From Chlorobiaceae bacterium (lineage in GTDB: Bacteria > Bacteroidota > Chlorobiia > Chlorobiales > Chlorobiaceae), in contig JABDHK010000023.1 in assembly GCA_012972835.1 (NCBI GenBank), forward strand, positions 1 through 33,196: a stretch of DNA of 33,196 nt, in the 5' to 3' direction. A program made the position numbers and the translations under genes. The notes beneath the pieces were generated by a model. That model was given only the letters and a program-made list of their open reading frames with translations, was not told the DNA's origin and searched no databases. Shown in pieces: positions 13,583-20,187 of the stretch (the stretch's first letter is position 1; every line of letters starts with the position of its first letter).

Positions 13583-13807
13583 ATGAAGACAATTGAAGTG
13601 GTAAAAACGGGGATGGTGCTAATGATCGTCGGGCTCTTTGCTGTCCCCGCGATTGATGGTGAGCAAATGACTTTGTGTGCCTCGATTGGGTTCTGGATTG
13701 CGTTAGCTCTCGTTGTCGTAAAGACCGGTTATCTGATTTATGATTTTAGGAAGGAAGAGATGATTGCGGACAAAGAGGGCGACGGTGTAAAGGAGTACTG
13801 GTATTAA
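13583..13807 (+). CDS. Small two-span membrane protein, paralogue B
   Basis: 74 aa with SD GGAGAGGAAG. The first 52 residues align with the preceding protein (MKTIEVVKTGMVLMIVGLFA, PAIDGEQMT, second span IGFWIALALVVVKTGYL), and a charged C-terminal tail (DFRKEEMIADKEGDG) is added. Both would be N-terminally short with the tail exposed to one side of the membrane. Function unknown; early expression suggests interaction with the host envelope. Confidence 0.65.
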   Translation: MKTIEVVKTGMVLMIVGLFAVPAIDGEQMTLCASIGFWIALALVVVKTGYLIYDFRKEEMIADKEGDGVKEYWY

Positions 13808-13831
13808 TCAACAATAATAACAATAACGGCT

Positions 13832-14005
13832 ATGGAGTTTTACGATAAAGACAGGGCGCTTTTAAGCTCGTATATGGCAGAGATTGAAAGTATAGATATG
13901 CCTGCAACAGAAACGGCTGTTGGCTCGCAGATCACAACAGAATTAGCAGAAAAGGTGGCTGAACTTGGATTCTGGCTTATGACAACGATAAGTGATAGTC
14001 TTTAA
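13832..14005 (+). CDS. Small hypothetical protein
   Basis: 57 aa, acidic and helical (MEFYDKDRALLSSYMAEIES, later ITTELAEKVAELGFWLM). No SD; the start follows a CAACAATAATAACAATAACG leader like those of other genes in this region. A real gene is likely from its fit in the tightly packed series of early genes, but the evidence is positional only. Confidence 0.5.
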   Translation: MEFYDKDRALLSSYMAEIESIDMPATETAVGSQITTELAEKVAELGFWLMTTISDSL

Positions 14006-14013
14006 AAGCGAAA

Positions 14014-14035
14014 TCCCAATGCGCTAACATCGGGA
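14014..14035 (+). other. Hairpin in the leader of the 15-residue repeat gene
   Basis: TCCCAATG, loop CGCTAA, CATCGGGA: an 8-position stem with one A-C mismatch, about 30 bases before the ATG at 14068. No T tract, so not a terminator; possibly an mRNA stabiliser. Confidence 0.3.
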
Positions 14036-14040
14036 CTTCG

Positions 14041-14056
14041 GAAACAACATCAACAA
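14041..14056 (+). promoter_or_regulatory. CAA-rich leader element, copy 1
   Basis: GAAACAACATCAACAA, 11 bases before the ATG at 14068, which has no SD. The identical 16 bases recur at 14711-14726 before the next gene. Such unstructured A/C-rich leaders may help ribosome entry without an SD. Confidence 0.4.
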
Positions 14057-14067
14057 CAATAAGAATT

Positions 14068-14682
14068 ATGACTGAAGAGCAACGGGAGCGAAAGCGGGAG
14101 TATCAACGTAAGTGGAGAGCTGCGAACCTTGAAAAGGTAAATGAGAAGGAACGCAAATGGAGGGCTGAGAACCCTGAAAAGGTAAGAGAGTATCAACGCA
14201 AATGGATGGCTGAGAACCTTGAAAAGGTAAATGAGCAGCAACGCAAACAGAGGGCTGAGAACCCTGAAAAGGCAAGAGAGTATCAACGCAAATGGAGGGC
14301 TGAGAACCCTGAAAAGGCAAGAGAGAAGCAACGCAAATGGTGGGCTGAGAACCCTGAAAAGGTAAGAGAGTATCAACGCAAATGGAGGGCTGAGAACCCT
14401 GAAAAGGTAAGAGAGTATCAACGCAAATGGAATGCTGAGAACCCTGAAAAGGCAAGAGAGAATCAACGCAAATGGAATGCTGAGAACCCTGAAAAGGCAA
14501 GAGAGAATCAACGCAAATGGAGGGCTGAGAACCCTGAAAAGGTAAGAGAGTATCAACGCAAATGGAATGCTGAGAACCTTAAAAAGGCAAATGAGCAGAG
14601 ACTACAGTCTCAGCTTGGATTGCAGGTTAAAACGCTTGGATGCCTCAATATCGGAGATGTAGGCGATGAGGAAAAGCCATGA
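14068..14682 (+). CDS. Highly charged 15-residue repeat protein
   Basis: 204 aa. Residues 13-177 are eleven tandem copies of a 15-residue unit, consensus QRKWRAENPEKVREY, with strong conservation of Lys-Trp, Ala-Glu-Asn and Pro-Glu-Lys. It should form a helical rod interrupted by the Asn-Pro step in each unit. Similar motifs occur as leaders in front of HNH nuclease domains in phages, but there is no HNH here: the last 27 residues (LQSQLGLQVKTLGCLNIGDV) have only one Cys. The protein is possibly a nucleic acid-binding or scaffold rod. No SD; a CAACATCAACAA leader precedes the ATG. Confidence 0.7.
   Translation: MTEEQRERKREYQRKWRAANLEKVNEKERKWRAENPEKVREYQRKWMAENLEKVNEQQRKQRAENPEKAREYQRKWRAENPEKAREKQRKWWAENPEKVREYQRKWRAENPEKVREYQRKWNAENPEKARENQRKWNAENPEKARENQRKWRAENPEKVREYQRKWNAENLKKANEQRLQSQLGLQVKTLGCLNIGDVGDEEKP
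14104..14598 (+). repeat. Eleven 45-bp tandem repeats
   Basis: Coding repeats of 45 bp, most differing by a few bases, for example alternation of GTAAGAGAG and GCAAGAGAG. Both strands are free of stops over most of the array, so long antisense frames arise as artefacts. Confidence 0.9.
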
Positions 14683-14710
14683 GCCTGCTGATTCAAGCAA
14701 CAGACTCATA

Positions 14711-14726
14711 GAAACAACATCAACAA
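14711..14726 (+). promoter_or_regulatory. CAA-rich leader element, copy 2
   Basis: Exact second copy of GAAACAACATCAACAA, 17 bases before the ATG at 14744. It supports that ATG as the start of the Gp157-like gene. Confidence 0.4.
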
Positions 14727-14743
14727 TAAATAATACGGAAAAA

Positions 14744-15274
14744 ATGGAAAACCAACAACCACAGGAAAAACGAACGCTCAATTCAATCGTAATGCGCCAC
14801 CACCTTGCGGAAGAATTACTTTTTGATGCTGGCGGTGAATTGACTGTTGAGATTATCGAACTGATAGAGGATAACGAAACCTCCCTTAAGGATAAACTTG
14901 ATGCATATACCGAGTGGATAGGTTACTGCAAGGGTCAAGCGGAATACTTAAAAGGACTGGCAGAAGAGTACACTAAGAGAGCAAAAACGATGATAAACGC
15001 TTCTGATTCGGCGCGTGAACGGGTATTGCAAGCAATGATTGAGCTCGGAGAGACAAAGGTTAAGACATTAAAGCACAACTATTCAGTTAGGGTAACGGAC
15101 AGTTGGAAGGTTAAAGATGACATTAATAATCTTACGCAAAAGTACCTAGTATCGAATAAACTTGCTGAGTTTGTTTTCAAACCGTCGATTTCGGCAATAA
15201 AAGAGTTTAATAAGGGTTTTGATGTTCCGGAATACATAGAAGTGACTTCAAAAAACTCCCTCACTATAAGATGA
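14744..15274 (+). CDS. Gp157-like (Siphovirus Gp157 family) protein
   Basis: 176 aa from the ATG at 14744; an ATG at 14666 in the same frame would add 26 unlikely residues and overlap the repeat gene. The central segment (ELIEDNETSLKDKLDAY, GYCKGQAEYLKGLAEEYTKR and ASDSARERVLQAMIELG) follows the helical pattern of phage Gp157, then a beta-rich end (KTLKHNYSVRVTDSWKV). Gp157 members sit next to single-strand annealing proteins, as here with ERF, and are thought to act in recombination or resistance to host nucleases. The exact role is not established. The stop overlaps the start of the next small gene. Confidence 0.75.
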   Translation: MENQQPQEKRTLNSIVMRHHLAEELLFDAGGELTVEIIELIEDNETSLKDKLDAYTEWIGYCKGQAEYLKGLAEEYTKRAKTMINASDSARERVLQAMIELGETKVKTLKHNYSVRVTDSWKVKDDINNLTQKYLVSNKLAEFVFKPSISAIKEFNKGFDVPEYIEVTSKNSLTIR

Positions 15275-15432
15275 GCAGCTACGAAAGGATGATCGACCGG
15301 CAAATGAGCACCTCGTTTTGGGGTGCTCTTCCGGACAGGTTTACTCCTGACGATCAGGACAAGACTATAGAGCAGGCGGATGACATTATAACAACCAAAC
15401 GGGGGGGTGAAGATGGCACTGATAACGAGTGA
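15271..15432 (+). CDS. Small acidic hypothetical protein
   Basis: 53 aa (MSSYERMIDRQMSTSFWGAL, then PDRFTPDDQDKT and acidic tail). The start overlaps the Gp157-like stop (ATGA) and the end overlaps the ERF gene by 20 bases. No known motif. Accepted because it fills exactly the space between two real genes with coupled start and stop. Confidence 0.55.
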   Translation: MSSYERMIDRQMSTSFWGALPDRFTPDDQDKTIEQADDIITTKRGGEDGTDNE

Positions 15433-16099
15433 GATAGTAACTGAGATATATGGAGCACTATCAAAGGCTCAGGCACAAATGCATAACGCTAAGAAGGCAA
15501 GCGATAACCCATACTTTAAGTCTAAGTATGCTGATCTGGCAGATGTGTGGGATGTGGCCAAAATCCCGTTGACATCAAACGGGCTATGCGTTATTCAGGG
15601 AACAGATTCAGATGCTGATTCTATAACCGTCACATGCAGACTATGCCATTCATCGGGACAATGGGTAGAGAGTTCGTTACGGCTTGTCCCTGCGAAGCGT
15701 GACCCTCAAGGAATAGGTTCCGCTATTACTTATGGCAGAAGGTATTTGCTTGCATCAATGGCGGGAGTTGTAACTGATGACGATGATGGAAATGCCGCTT
15801 CGGGTAATAATGACAATAAAGATGAAAAGACAAACAAAGCGAAAGCATCAAAAGATAAAGTTCCAGATCAATCACCTGAGCCGTTACAAACGGAAAAATC
15901 TTTCTGTACTGCAAAACAGGCAGAGTATATCAGAAAATTGTACAAGTCTCACGTAATCACTGATAAAGAGCGCGCAGGGATAGACGCAAAGATCGAAGCG
16001 GGGACTGCAGACGGCACAAAGATAATCGATTGGATTAATAAAGAGATTGACTCAAGAAAAAGCGTTGAAGCCGCGCAAAATAAAGAGGGGTTGGTATGA
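15413..16099 (+). CDS. erf: ERF-family single-strand annealing recombinase
   Basis: 228 aa. The N-terminal 127 residues carry the ERF domain: KKASDNPYFKSKYADLADVW, a beta region with the Cys pair TCRLCHSSGQWV, and QGIGSAITYGRRYLLASMAG followed by VVTDDDDGN. ERF proteins anneal complementary single strands and circularise or recombine phage DNA. A Lys/Asp-rich linker (about 130-165) joins a C-terminal helical domain (FCTAKQAEYIRKLYKSH) of the kind that often follows it. A Gly-rich SD (GGGGGGTGA) precedes the ATG at 15413; a GTG at 15407 is the alternative. ERF with RusA downstream suggests a complete recombination set. Confidence 0.9.
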   Translation: MALITSEIVTEIYGALSKAQAQMHNAKKASDNPYFKSKYADLADVWDVAKIPLTSNGLCVIQGTDSDADSITVTCRLCHSSGQWVESSLRLVPAKRDPQGIGSAITYGRRYLLASMAGVVTDDDDGNAASGNNDNKDEKTNKAKASKDKVPDQSPEPLQTEKSFCTAKQAEYIRKLYKSHVITDKERAGIDAKIEAGTADGTKIIDWINKEIDSRKSVEAAQNKEGLV

Positions 16100-16293
16100 C
16101 AGAACAACAAGAGCAGGAGTATTTGAGATTGTACGCAAAATTACCGGAACGAGATCAAGTAAAATTTTCCCTCATGCTGAATCGTGACGAGATCGTGAGT
16201 AGCGAGACGCAGACCGATAAAATGCTTGATCACATGCAGGAAGCTGTCAATAAACATGAATCGCGAACATTAAACATTTTCGAAAATGAGTGA
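16096..16293 (+). CDS. Small hypothetical protein following ERF
   Basis: 65 aa, highly charged and helical (MTEQQEQEYLRLYAKLPERD). ATGA overlap with the ERF stop and a G-rich SD (AGAGGGG) favour translation. No motif recognised; possibly an accessory of the recombination module by position only. Confidence 0.6.
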   Translation: MTEQQEQEYLRLYAKLPERDQVKFSLMLNRDEIVSSETQTDKMLDHMQEAVNKHESRTLNIFENE

Positions 16294-16801
16294 CTACGCA
16301 ATAGGAAAGACTTACAGAGAGGTAACGCCATTTAGAGATGTGCATAATGACTGCAAGCCGTCAGGCAATCCGGTGACAGTTATTATCACGGATGGAAAAG
16401 GGTTTATGAGTCAGGACGACATAAACAGGATGTACCGGATGTTGGGGTTTCAGGATCCAGTGAAAACACAAAAGAAGACTCTCTCTTCAGTCAATTATGA
16501 TGATTTTCAAGCGAACAATTTGCGATTTAGACGAGGCCAAAGGGTAAAAAGCATGGCTGATTTTCTTGACGAGGTTACAAGGTTTCCTCTTCCAAGTTAT
16601 GAGTTGTCTTACACGAATATCTCAAACAGGGAATGCACTGTAAGCGGTCGGCATAGGATTATTTATCACCACAGGTCTAAGTCGCTGTGCTATCCAGGAA
16701 GCTATTTCATCAACGAAATAAAGGCTGAAAAAGATAAGCTTGCTGTGATGCTAAACGATGAGATAGATCGGAGGGGAAGATGCAACAAAGAGAACTTTTG
16801 A
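16286..16801 (+). CDS. Hypothetical protein
   Basis: 171 aa, soluble. Notable segments are GKTYREVTPFRDVHND near the start, DGKGFMSQDDINRMYRMLGF in the middle and a C-terminal SGRHRIIYHHRSKSLCYPG rich in His and aromatic residues. I do not recognise a family. Start overlaps the previous gene by 8 bases; end overlaps the next by 22. Part of the early operon. Confidence 0.6.
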   Translation: MSDYAIGKTYREVTPFRDVHNDCKPSGNPVTVIITDGKGFMSQDDINRMYRMLGFQDPVKTQKKTLSSVNYDDFQANNLRFRRGQRVKSMADFLDEVTRFPLPSYELSYTNISNRECTVSGRHRIIYHHRSKSLCYPGSYFINEIKAEKDKLAVMLNDEIDRRGRCNKENF

Positions 16802-17097
16802 GCCGATTGAATGATCTTGCTGCAAAATACCCTGATTTCGAGATTCATTTTCTGAGCCGGTGCGATGAGTTTGTCGATGATGGATACATAGGCCATTATA
16901 TGCGTGACGTAAAGATAAGTGATTGGTATACCAGCGATGAGAAGATTTATACAAAAGAATGCGACATTCGTCAGGATATAGCCGATCGGTTTTATTTTGA
17001 TGCAAACCTTACTGACTCTGAATATAACTCGGCCATTGATGATCTGTACACAAAAAATGTAGAGAAGGTAATTTTGGTGATCACTAACGCAGAATAA
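16780..17097 (+). CDS. Hypothetical protein
   Basis: 105 aa with a strong SD (GGAGGGGAAG). Acidic, with LLSRLNDLAAKYPDFEIHFL, IGHYMRDVKISDWYTSDEKI and a C-terminal strand VEKVILVITNAE. It looks like a small alpha/beta protein; no motif identified. Confidence 0.6.
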   Translation: MQQRELLSRLNDLAAKYPDFEIHFLSRCDEFVDDGYIGHYMRDVKISDWYTSDEKIYTKECDIRQDIADRFYFDANLTDSEYNSAIDDLYTKNVEKVILVITNAE

Positions 17098-17108
17098 ACA
17101 TAAAAACA

Positions 17109-17408
17109 ATGAAGCAAGACGAAACTATTCATGAGCGCGCGATATCAATTCTCGGCCCTTCAGAAGCTATCCATAAACTCCAGGAAGAGACGGGTGAATT
17201 ACACTTTGCAGTGCAGCGATATGCGCAAGGTAAAGGTGATGCTTTGTCTGTGATTAAGGAGCTTAATGATGTGTTGTTTGTCTTTCAGCGAGTACAAAAG
17301 ATATGGCTTTTTGAGAGAGATATTCAAGGTTTTGATGCTTCAGCACACATAAATCAGGCAAGAATTAAGCTCGAAAAAGCGATAAACGATAAGGAATGTG
17401 CAGAATGA
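17109..17408 (+). CDS. MazG-like NTP pyrophosphohydrolase
   Basis: 99 aa. The all-alpha NTP pyrophosphatase signature is visible: HKLQEETGELHFAV with EExxE at residues 26-30, and IKELNDVLFVFQRV with ExxD at 51-54, which bind magnesium in MazG/dUTPase-like proteins. Such phage enzymes hydrolyse nucleoside triphosphates, often to clean the pool or dampen (p)ppGpp-type signals; the substrate here is not known. The length is that of a single MazG half-domain. It sits in the replication/recombination region. The stop overlaps the next start (ATGA). Confidence 0.75.
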   Translation: MKQDETIHERAISILGPSEAIHKLQEETGELHFAVQRYAQGKGDALSVIKELNDVLFVFQRVQKIWLFERDIQGFDASAHINQARIKLEKAINDKECAE

Positions 17409-17533
17409 TTGACATTCCCACGAGGATATACTGGATTGTCGTTCCGATCAACGGCTTTTATCACAGGATTTTCTACAACTATTATCTCGTTCCGATGCAA
17501 GAAGGTTGTGATGTTTTTAACACTCTAAACTAA
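17405..17533 (+). CDS. Small aromatic hypothetical protein
   Basis: 42 aa (MIDIPTRIYWIVVPINGFYH and further IFYNYYLVPMQEG), rich in Tyr, Ile and Phe. The ATG overlaps the MazG-like stop. No SD. Plausible from the stop-start coupling; otherwise unsupported. Confidence 0.45.
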   Translation: MIDIPTRIYWIVVPINGFYHRIFYNYYLVPMQEGCDVFNTLN

Positions 17534-17537
17534 GATC

Positions 17538-17669
17538 ATGATTCACTTTGTTTGGCTTCCAAACTACGGCTCTTCGTTGAGTTTCGAGCGCAGAAAACAG
17601 CGCAATCATACGGTATATTCATGGTGGCGATTTTGCGTAATTGTGGATAAAAACGGGAGGTTAAATTGA
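17538..17669 (+). CDS. Small basic hypothetical protein
   Basis: 43 aa (MIHFVWLPNYGSSLSFERRK, then Arg/Trp-rich YSWWRFCVIVDKNG). ATC-ATG start without SD; stop overlaps the TTG start of the RusA gene, and its last codons supply the GGGAGG SD of that gene. It may exist partly to couple translation into RusA. Confidence 0.45.
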   Translation: MIHFVWLPNYGSSLSFERRKQRNHTVYSWWRFCVIVDKNGRLN

Positions 17670-18109
17670 TAGAATTCTTCGTACCAGGGAAGCCGGAGGC
17701 CCTAAAAAGGCACCGAACATTCAGGTCAAAATCAGGCTTTAACGTGCAGGTTGATCCGAGCGCAGAAGCGAAGTACAGTTTTTCCGTTATGGCCGATAAA
17801 CACAAGCCTGATAAGCCTTTCCGTCAACCATTAACAGTAATAATGGAGTTCCGGTTTCCGCGACCAAAATCACATTACTGTAAAAAAGGGTTGAAGGATT
17901 CTGCGCCGTTTTATCACTCATCAAAGCCCGACTGTGACAATCTTTATAAATTTATTGGGGATGCACTAAACGGGATATTCTGGTATGATGACAGCTTGAT
18001 TTCAAGGGCTCTTATTATGAAAAGGTATGCAGAAAACCCTGGTGTTTATATCACAATAATTCCAACAGAAGAGGATGGTTATTTGCCGGATAAACAAAAT
18101 AAGATATGA
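17666..18109 (+). CDS. rusA: RusA-like Holliday junction resolvase
   Basis: 147 aa starting at TTG (17666) with SD GGGAGG. The RusA signature KPDCDNLYKFIGDALNGIFW followed by DDSLI gives the acidic residues Asp89, Asp91, Asp99 and Asp108/109 that coordinate the metal in RusA dimers. N-terminal FFVPGKPEALKRHR and the Pro-rich strand FRFPRPKSHY are also typical. The enzyme resolves branched recombination or replication intermediates. A diverged copy of its C-terminal tail (KRYAENPGVYITI) appears in the mini-gene at 18379, so this end was once duplicated. Confidence 0.9.
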   Translation: MIEFFVPGKPEALKRHRTFRSKSGFNVQVDPSAEAKYSFSVMADKHKPDKPFRQPLTVIMEFRFPRPKSHYCKKGLKDSAPFYHSSKPDCDNLYKFIGDALNGIFWYDDSLISRALIMKRYAENPGVYITIIPTEEDGYLPDKQNKI

Positions 18110-18378
18110 TGCAACTTACCTTAAATTTCGACACGAATTACATCACATCTCAACGCGGATGGATAAACCATAACGTTGGCGGAGATGACACTTATTGCAT
18201 CAAAAACCATATTGACCAGATTGTTTTGTTAGACGGTTTCCCGTTGTTTTTTAAAGACCATGAATCGGCAAGAAATGCAGCTATAGAGTGCGGAATTATA
18301 CCGATGGATGGAGTTTACTTTTGGGATAACGGGTTCAAGGAGCTGATAAACAAACCTAAAAATCTTTTGCTCTACTAA
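18106..18378 (+). CDS. Hypothetical protein after RusA
   Basis: 90 aa. It contains NHNVGGDDTYCIKNHIDQIV and an acidic-aromatic end (DGVYFWDNGFKELINKP). Start overlaps the RusA stop (ATGA). No family recognised. Confidence 0.55.
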   Translation: MMQLTLNFDTNYITSQRGWINHNVGGDDTYCIKNHIDQIVLLDGFPLFFKDHESARNAAIECGIIPMDGVYFWDNGFKELINKPKNLLLY

Positions 18379-18525
18379 ATGGCAACCGATAACGACGGAT
18401 TTATAACCATCCACAGGCGGATTACTCAATGGGAGTGGTACACGGCAACTATGAAAAGATATTCCGAAAATCCTGGGGTTTATGTGAAAATAACTCCAAC
18501 AACAGAACAGAAATATTTTGAATAA
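18379..18525 (+). pseudogene. Chimeric mini-gene: replication-protein start joined to a RusA tail
   Basis: 48 codons that start right after the previous stop. Residues 5-23 (DGFITIHRRITQWEWYTA) resemble the opening of phage replisome-organiser/RepO-like proteins (GFIKIHR...EWEWY). From residue 25, MKRYSENPGVYVKITPT is a diverged copy of the RusA C-terminal tail (MKRYAENPGVYITIIPT) found 430 bases upstream, and the DNA is also clearly similar. A recombination or deletion has joined two unrelated genes. It may still be translated but is unlikely to keep either function. Confidence 0.6.
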
Positions 18526-18553
18526 TGGCAAACTCAGCGTTACAGGGGTAAAA

Positions 18554-18631
18554 ATGTTTTTTGTTGATGGGATTATTTATTATGATGGATTAATGAGAGT
18601 CGTAGCTGACTTAAATAATTTGACAATATGA
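18554..18631 (+). CDS. Very short frame, uncertain
   Basis: 25 aa (MFFVDGIIYYDGLMRVVADL, plus five). AGGGG lies six bases before the ATG, and the stop overlaps the next ATG (ATGA). Too short to support without expression data. Confidence 0.3.
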   Translation: MFFVDGIIYYDGLMRVVADLNNLTI

Positions 18632-18747
18632 ATTTTATGAACGTGCTATCAACAGAGGGATTCCCTCCGGTCTCAAAGACCAGTCTTATTACCCAACAGC
18701 TACCTGTTGATGGTATGTTCATTTTTATTATTCAAGGGATGTTTTAA
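18628..18747 (+). CDS. Short hydrophobic-ended frame, uncertain
   Basis: 39 aa, from ATGA overlap with the previous short frame to two bases before the DUF1376 gene (MNFMNVLSTEGFPPVSKTSL and a hydrophobic end MFIFIIQGMF). No known motif. It occupies the only space between the mini-gene and the initiator. Confidence 0.35.
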   Translation: MNFMNVLSTEGFPPVSKTSLITQQLPVDGMFIFIIQGMF

Positions 18748-18749
18748 TC

Positions 18750-19490
18750 ATGCATTACTACAAATTTCATATCGGAGATTACCGATCAAATACTGCTCAC
18801 TTAAGCAATGAAGAGGACATTGCGTACCGGCGCTTGATTGATATGTATTACGATACCGAATCTGAAATCCCATTAAAAACCCACTGGGTTTCACGTCGGT
18901 TACGAGTGGATACCGAAGTGATAGCCAGAGTATTAAAAGACTTCTTCGTTGAGACCGAAAACGGGTGGTTTCACCCGAGATGCGCCAAAGAGATTGAAGG
19001 TTATGGTAAAAAAGCAAAGGCGAACAGAAACAACGGAGCTAAGGGTGGTAGGCCTAAGAAGGAAATAAAAACCCAACCGGAACCCACTGGGTTGCCAACT
19101 GAAAGCGAATCGAACCCTAACCATAAACCATTAACCATTAACCATAAACCAATAAAGAAGACTCTTACTATCGATAGTGTTAGAAAAAAGTCGTTCTTCG
19201 CTCCTGATAAAAAAGAGACTGCTTCTTTTTTTACAGAAAACGGAAGCACAAACGAAGAAGCAGGAAAGTTTTGGTATCACTACGACGCTAATGGCTGGAT
19301 GTGTGGAAAGGTAAAAATGCGGAATTGGACATCTGCAGCAAAGAAGTGGATGGTAAACTCAAAAACAAATTATTCAAACGCAAATGGACATGTCAAGCGC
19401 AATGGAACACTTGGATATCAACAGCCAATCACACATGCAGATTTACCGGGAATCATGCAAAGTATCGCCGACGATGACCGATACGCCTGA
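18750..19490 (+). CDS. DUF1376 (YdaU-like) phage replication initiator
   Basis: 246 aa. The N-terminal 90 residues are the DUF1376 domain: YKFHIGDYRSNTAHLSNEED, AYRRLIDMYYDTE, IPLKTHWVSRRLRV and NGWFHPRCAKEI, a winged-helix type domain in phage replication proteins. A basic hinge (AKANRNNGAKGGRPKKE) and a repeat-rich linker (NPNHKPLTINHKPIKK) follow, then a C-terminal domain (FWYHYDANGWMCGKVKMRNW) seen in DnaA/O-like phage replication proteins. The linker DNA carries iteron-like repeats. It overlaps its downstream partner by 17 bases. ATC-ATG start, no SD. It likely binds the origin and recruits the helicase. Confidence 0.85.
   Translation: MHYYKFHIGDYRSNTAHLSNEEDIAYRRLIDMYYDTESEIPLKTHWVSRRLRVDTEVIARVLKDFFVETENGWFHPRCAKEIEGYGKKAKANRNNGAKGGRPKKEIKTQPEPTGLPTESESNPNHKPLTINHKPIKKTLTIDSVRKKSFFAPDKKETASFFTENGSTNEEAGKFWYHYDANGWMCGKVKMRNWTSAAKKWMVNSKTNYSNANGHVKRNGTLGYQQPITHADLPGIMQSIADDDRYA
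19119..19151 (+). repeat. Iteron-like repeats, candidate replication origin
   Basis: AACCATAAACCA occurs at 19119-19130 and again at 19140-19151, exactly 21 bases apart, with a related TTAACCATTAACC between. The tract is AT-rich and inside the initiator gene, where lambda-like phages keep their origin. It also encodes a low-complexity linker, which could alone explain the repetition. Confidence 0.45.
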
Positions 19491-19887
19491 CGGATGCTTT
19501 ATCTCAGTTTATGCAGGGGAGAGAACGAAGAAAGGAGTTGCTGATGTTACCGCAAAGATCGTTAAGGCTTTCCCTGGATGGAGTTCAGATCAAACTGAAA
19601 TACTGAAAGATCGGTTTGCTGAAAACGGGTTCACGGATCGACGCATGATGGATGCTGTTAACTTTGTGATCGATAACTATGAGGGGTACGGAAAGATACC
19701 AAACATCGCAAATTTTATTAAGTACGATAAAACAGCACTGACTTATGCGCAGATATGCACAGCTCACGATAAAGGGGAGCTGGTTTTTGCAGATTACGAG
19801 CCGATTGATTTAGGTCACGATAACCCTCGGTTCGCAAGGCGGGAGGATGTTGAGAAGTTCAACCTTAAAAAATGGGGGACGAGATGA
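19474..19887 (+). CDS. Probable replication partner / helicase-loader-like protein
   Basis: 137 aa from the ATG at 19474; a longer frame from 19384 would lie within the initiator gene. The pattern KIVKAFPGWSSDQTEILKDR, DAVNFVIDNYEGYGKIPNIA then NFIKYDKTALTYAQI recalls a family of small proteins placed after replication initiators in phages of Bacteroidota and others, thought to help load helicase. Homology is by recollection only. It overlaps the initiator end by 17 bases and the next gene by 4. Confidence 0.55.
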   Translation: MTDTPDGCFISVYAGERTKKGVADVTAKIVKAFPGWSSDQTEILKDRFAENGFTDRRMMDAVNFVIDNYEGYGKIPNIANFIKYDKTALTYAQICTAHDKGELVFADYEPIDLGHDNPRFARREDVEKFNLKKWGTR

Positions 19888-20099
19888 TGAACGGAGAAGA
19901 TGGAGATATGAGGGGCGTGATTAAAGCTGCCAATACAGGAAAAATTACAAGAAGATTTGATAAACACGAGGAAGCAATCAATCGTTTGGGCGATTTATTT
20001 GGATACAAACATATTCAAGCGGAGGTGCATACTGTTGAATTCCTCGAAAGGGTAATTTCGGAGATCATAGAGCACAACTTTCACAGCGCAACGGATTAG
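19884..20099 (+). CDS. Hypothetical protein
   Basis: 71 aa from the ATG at 19884, overlapping the previous stop (ATGA) with GGGGG six bases upstream; an ATG at 19872 adds four residues. Acidic/basic helical protein (RRFDKHEEAINRLGDLFGYK, EFLERVISEIIEHNF). No known motif. Confidence 0.55.
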   Translation: MMNGEDGDMRGVIKAANTGKITRRFDKHEEAINRLGDLFGYKHIQAEVHTVEFLERVISEIIEHNFHSATD

Positions 20100-20187
20100 T
20101 GCCTGCAGACAAGGCTATAAAATAGCGTATAACGCACAGGAAGGGCATCAGGAGGCAAAAACAGGTTGGTGGATGACAAAGTAGTGG

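Noticed and set aside
14050-14556. Long reverse-strand reading frames (up to 168 codons) of Leu/Phe/Pro repeats
   Set aside because: They are antisense to the 45-bp repeat gene; the repeat lacks stops on that strand. The forward frame gives a known repeat motif.
14104-14598. CRISPR array
   Set aside because: Repeats are contiguous 45-bp coding units with no unique spacers.
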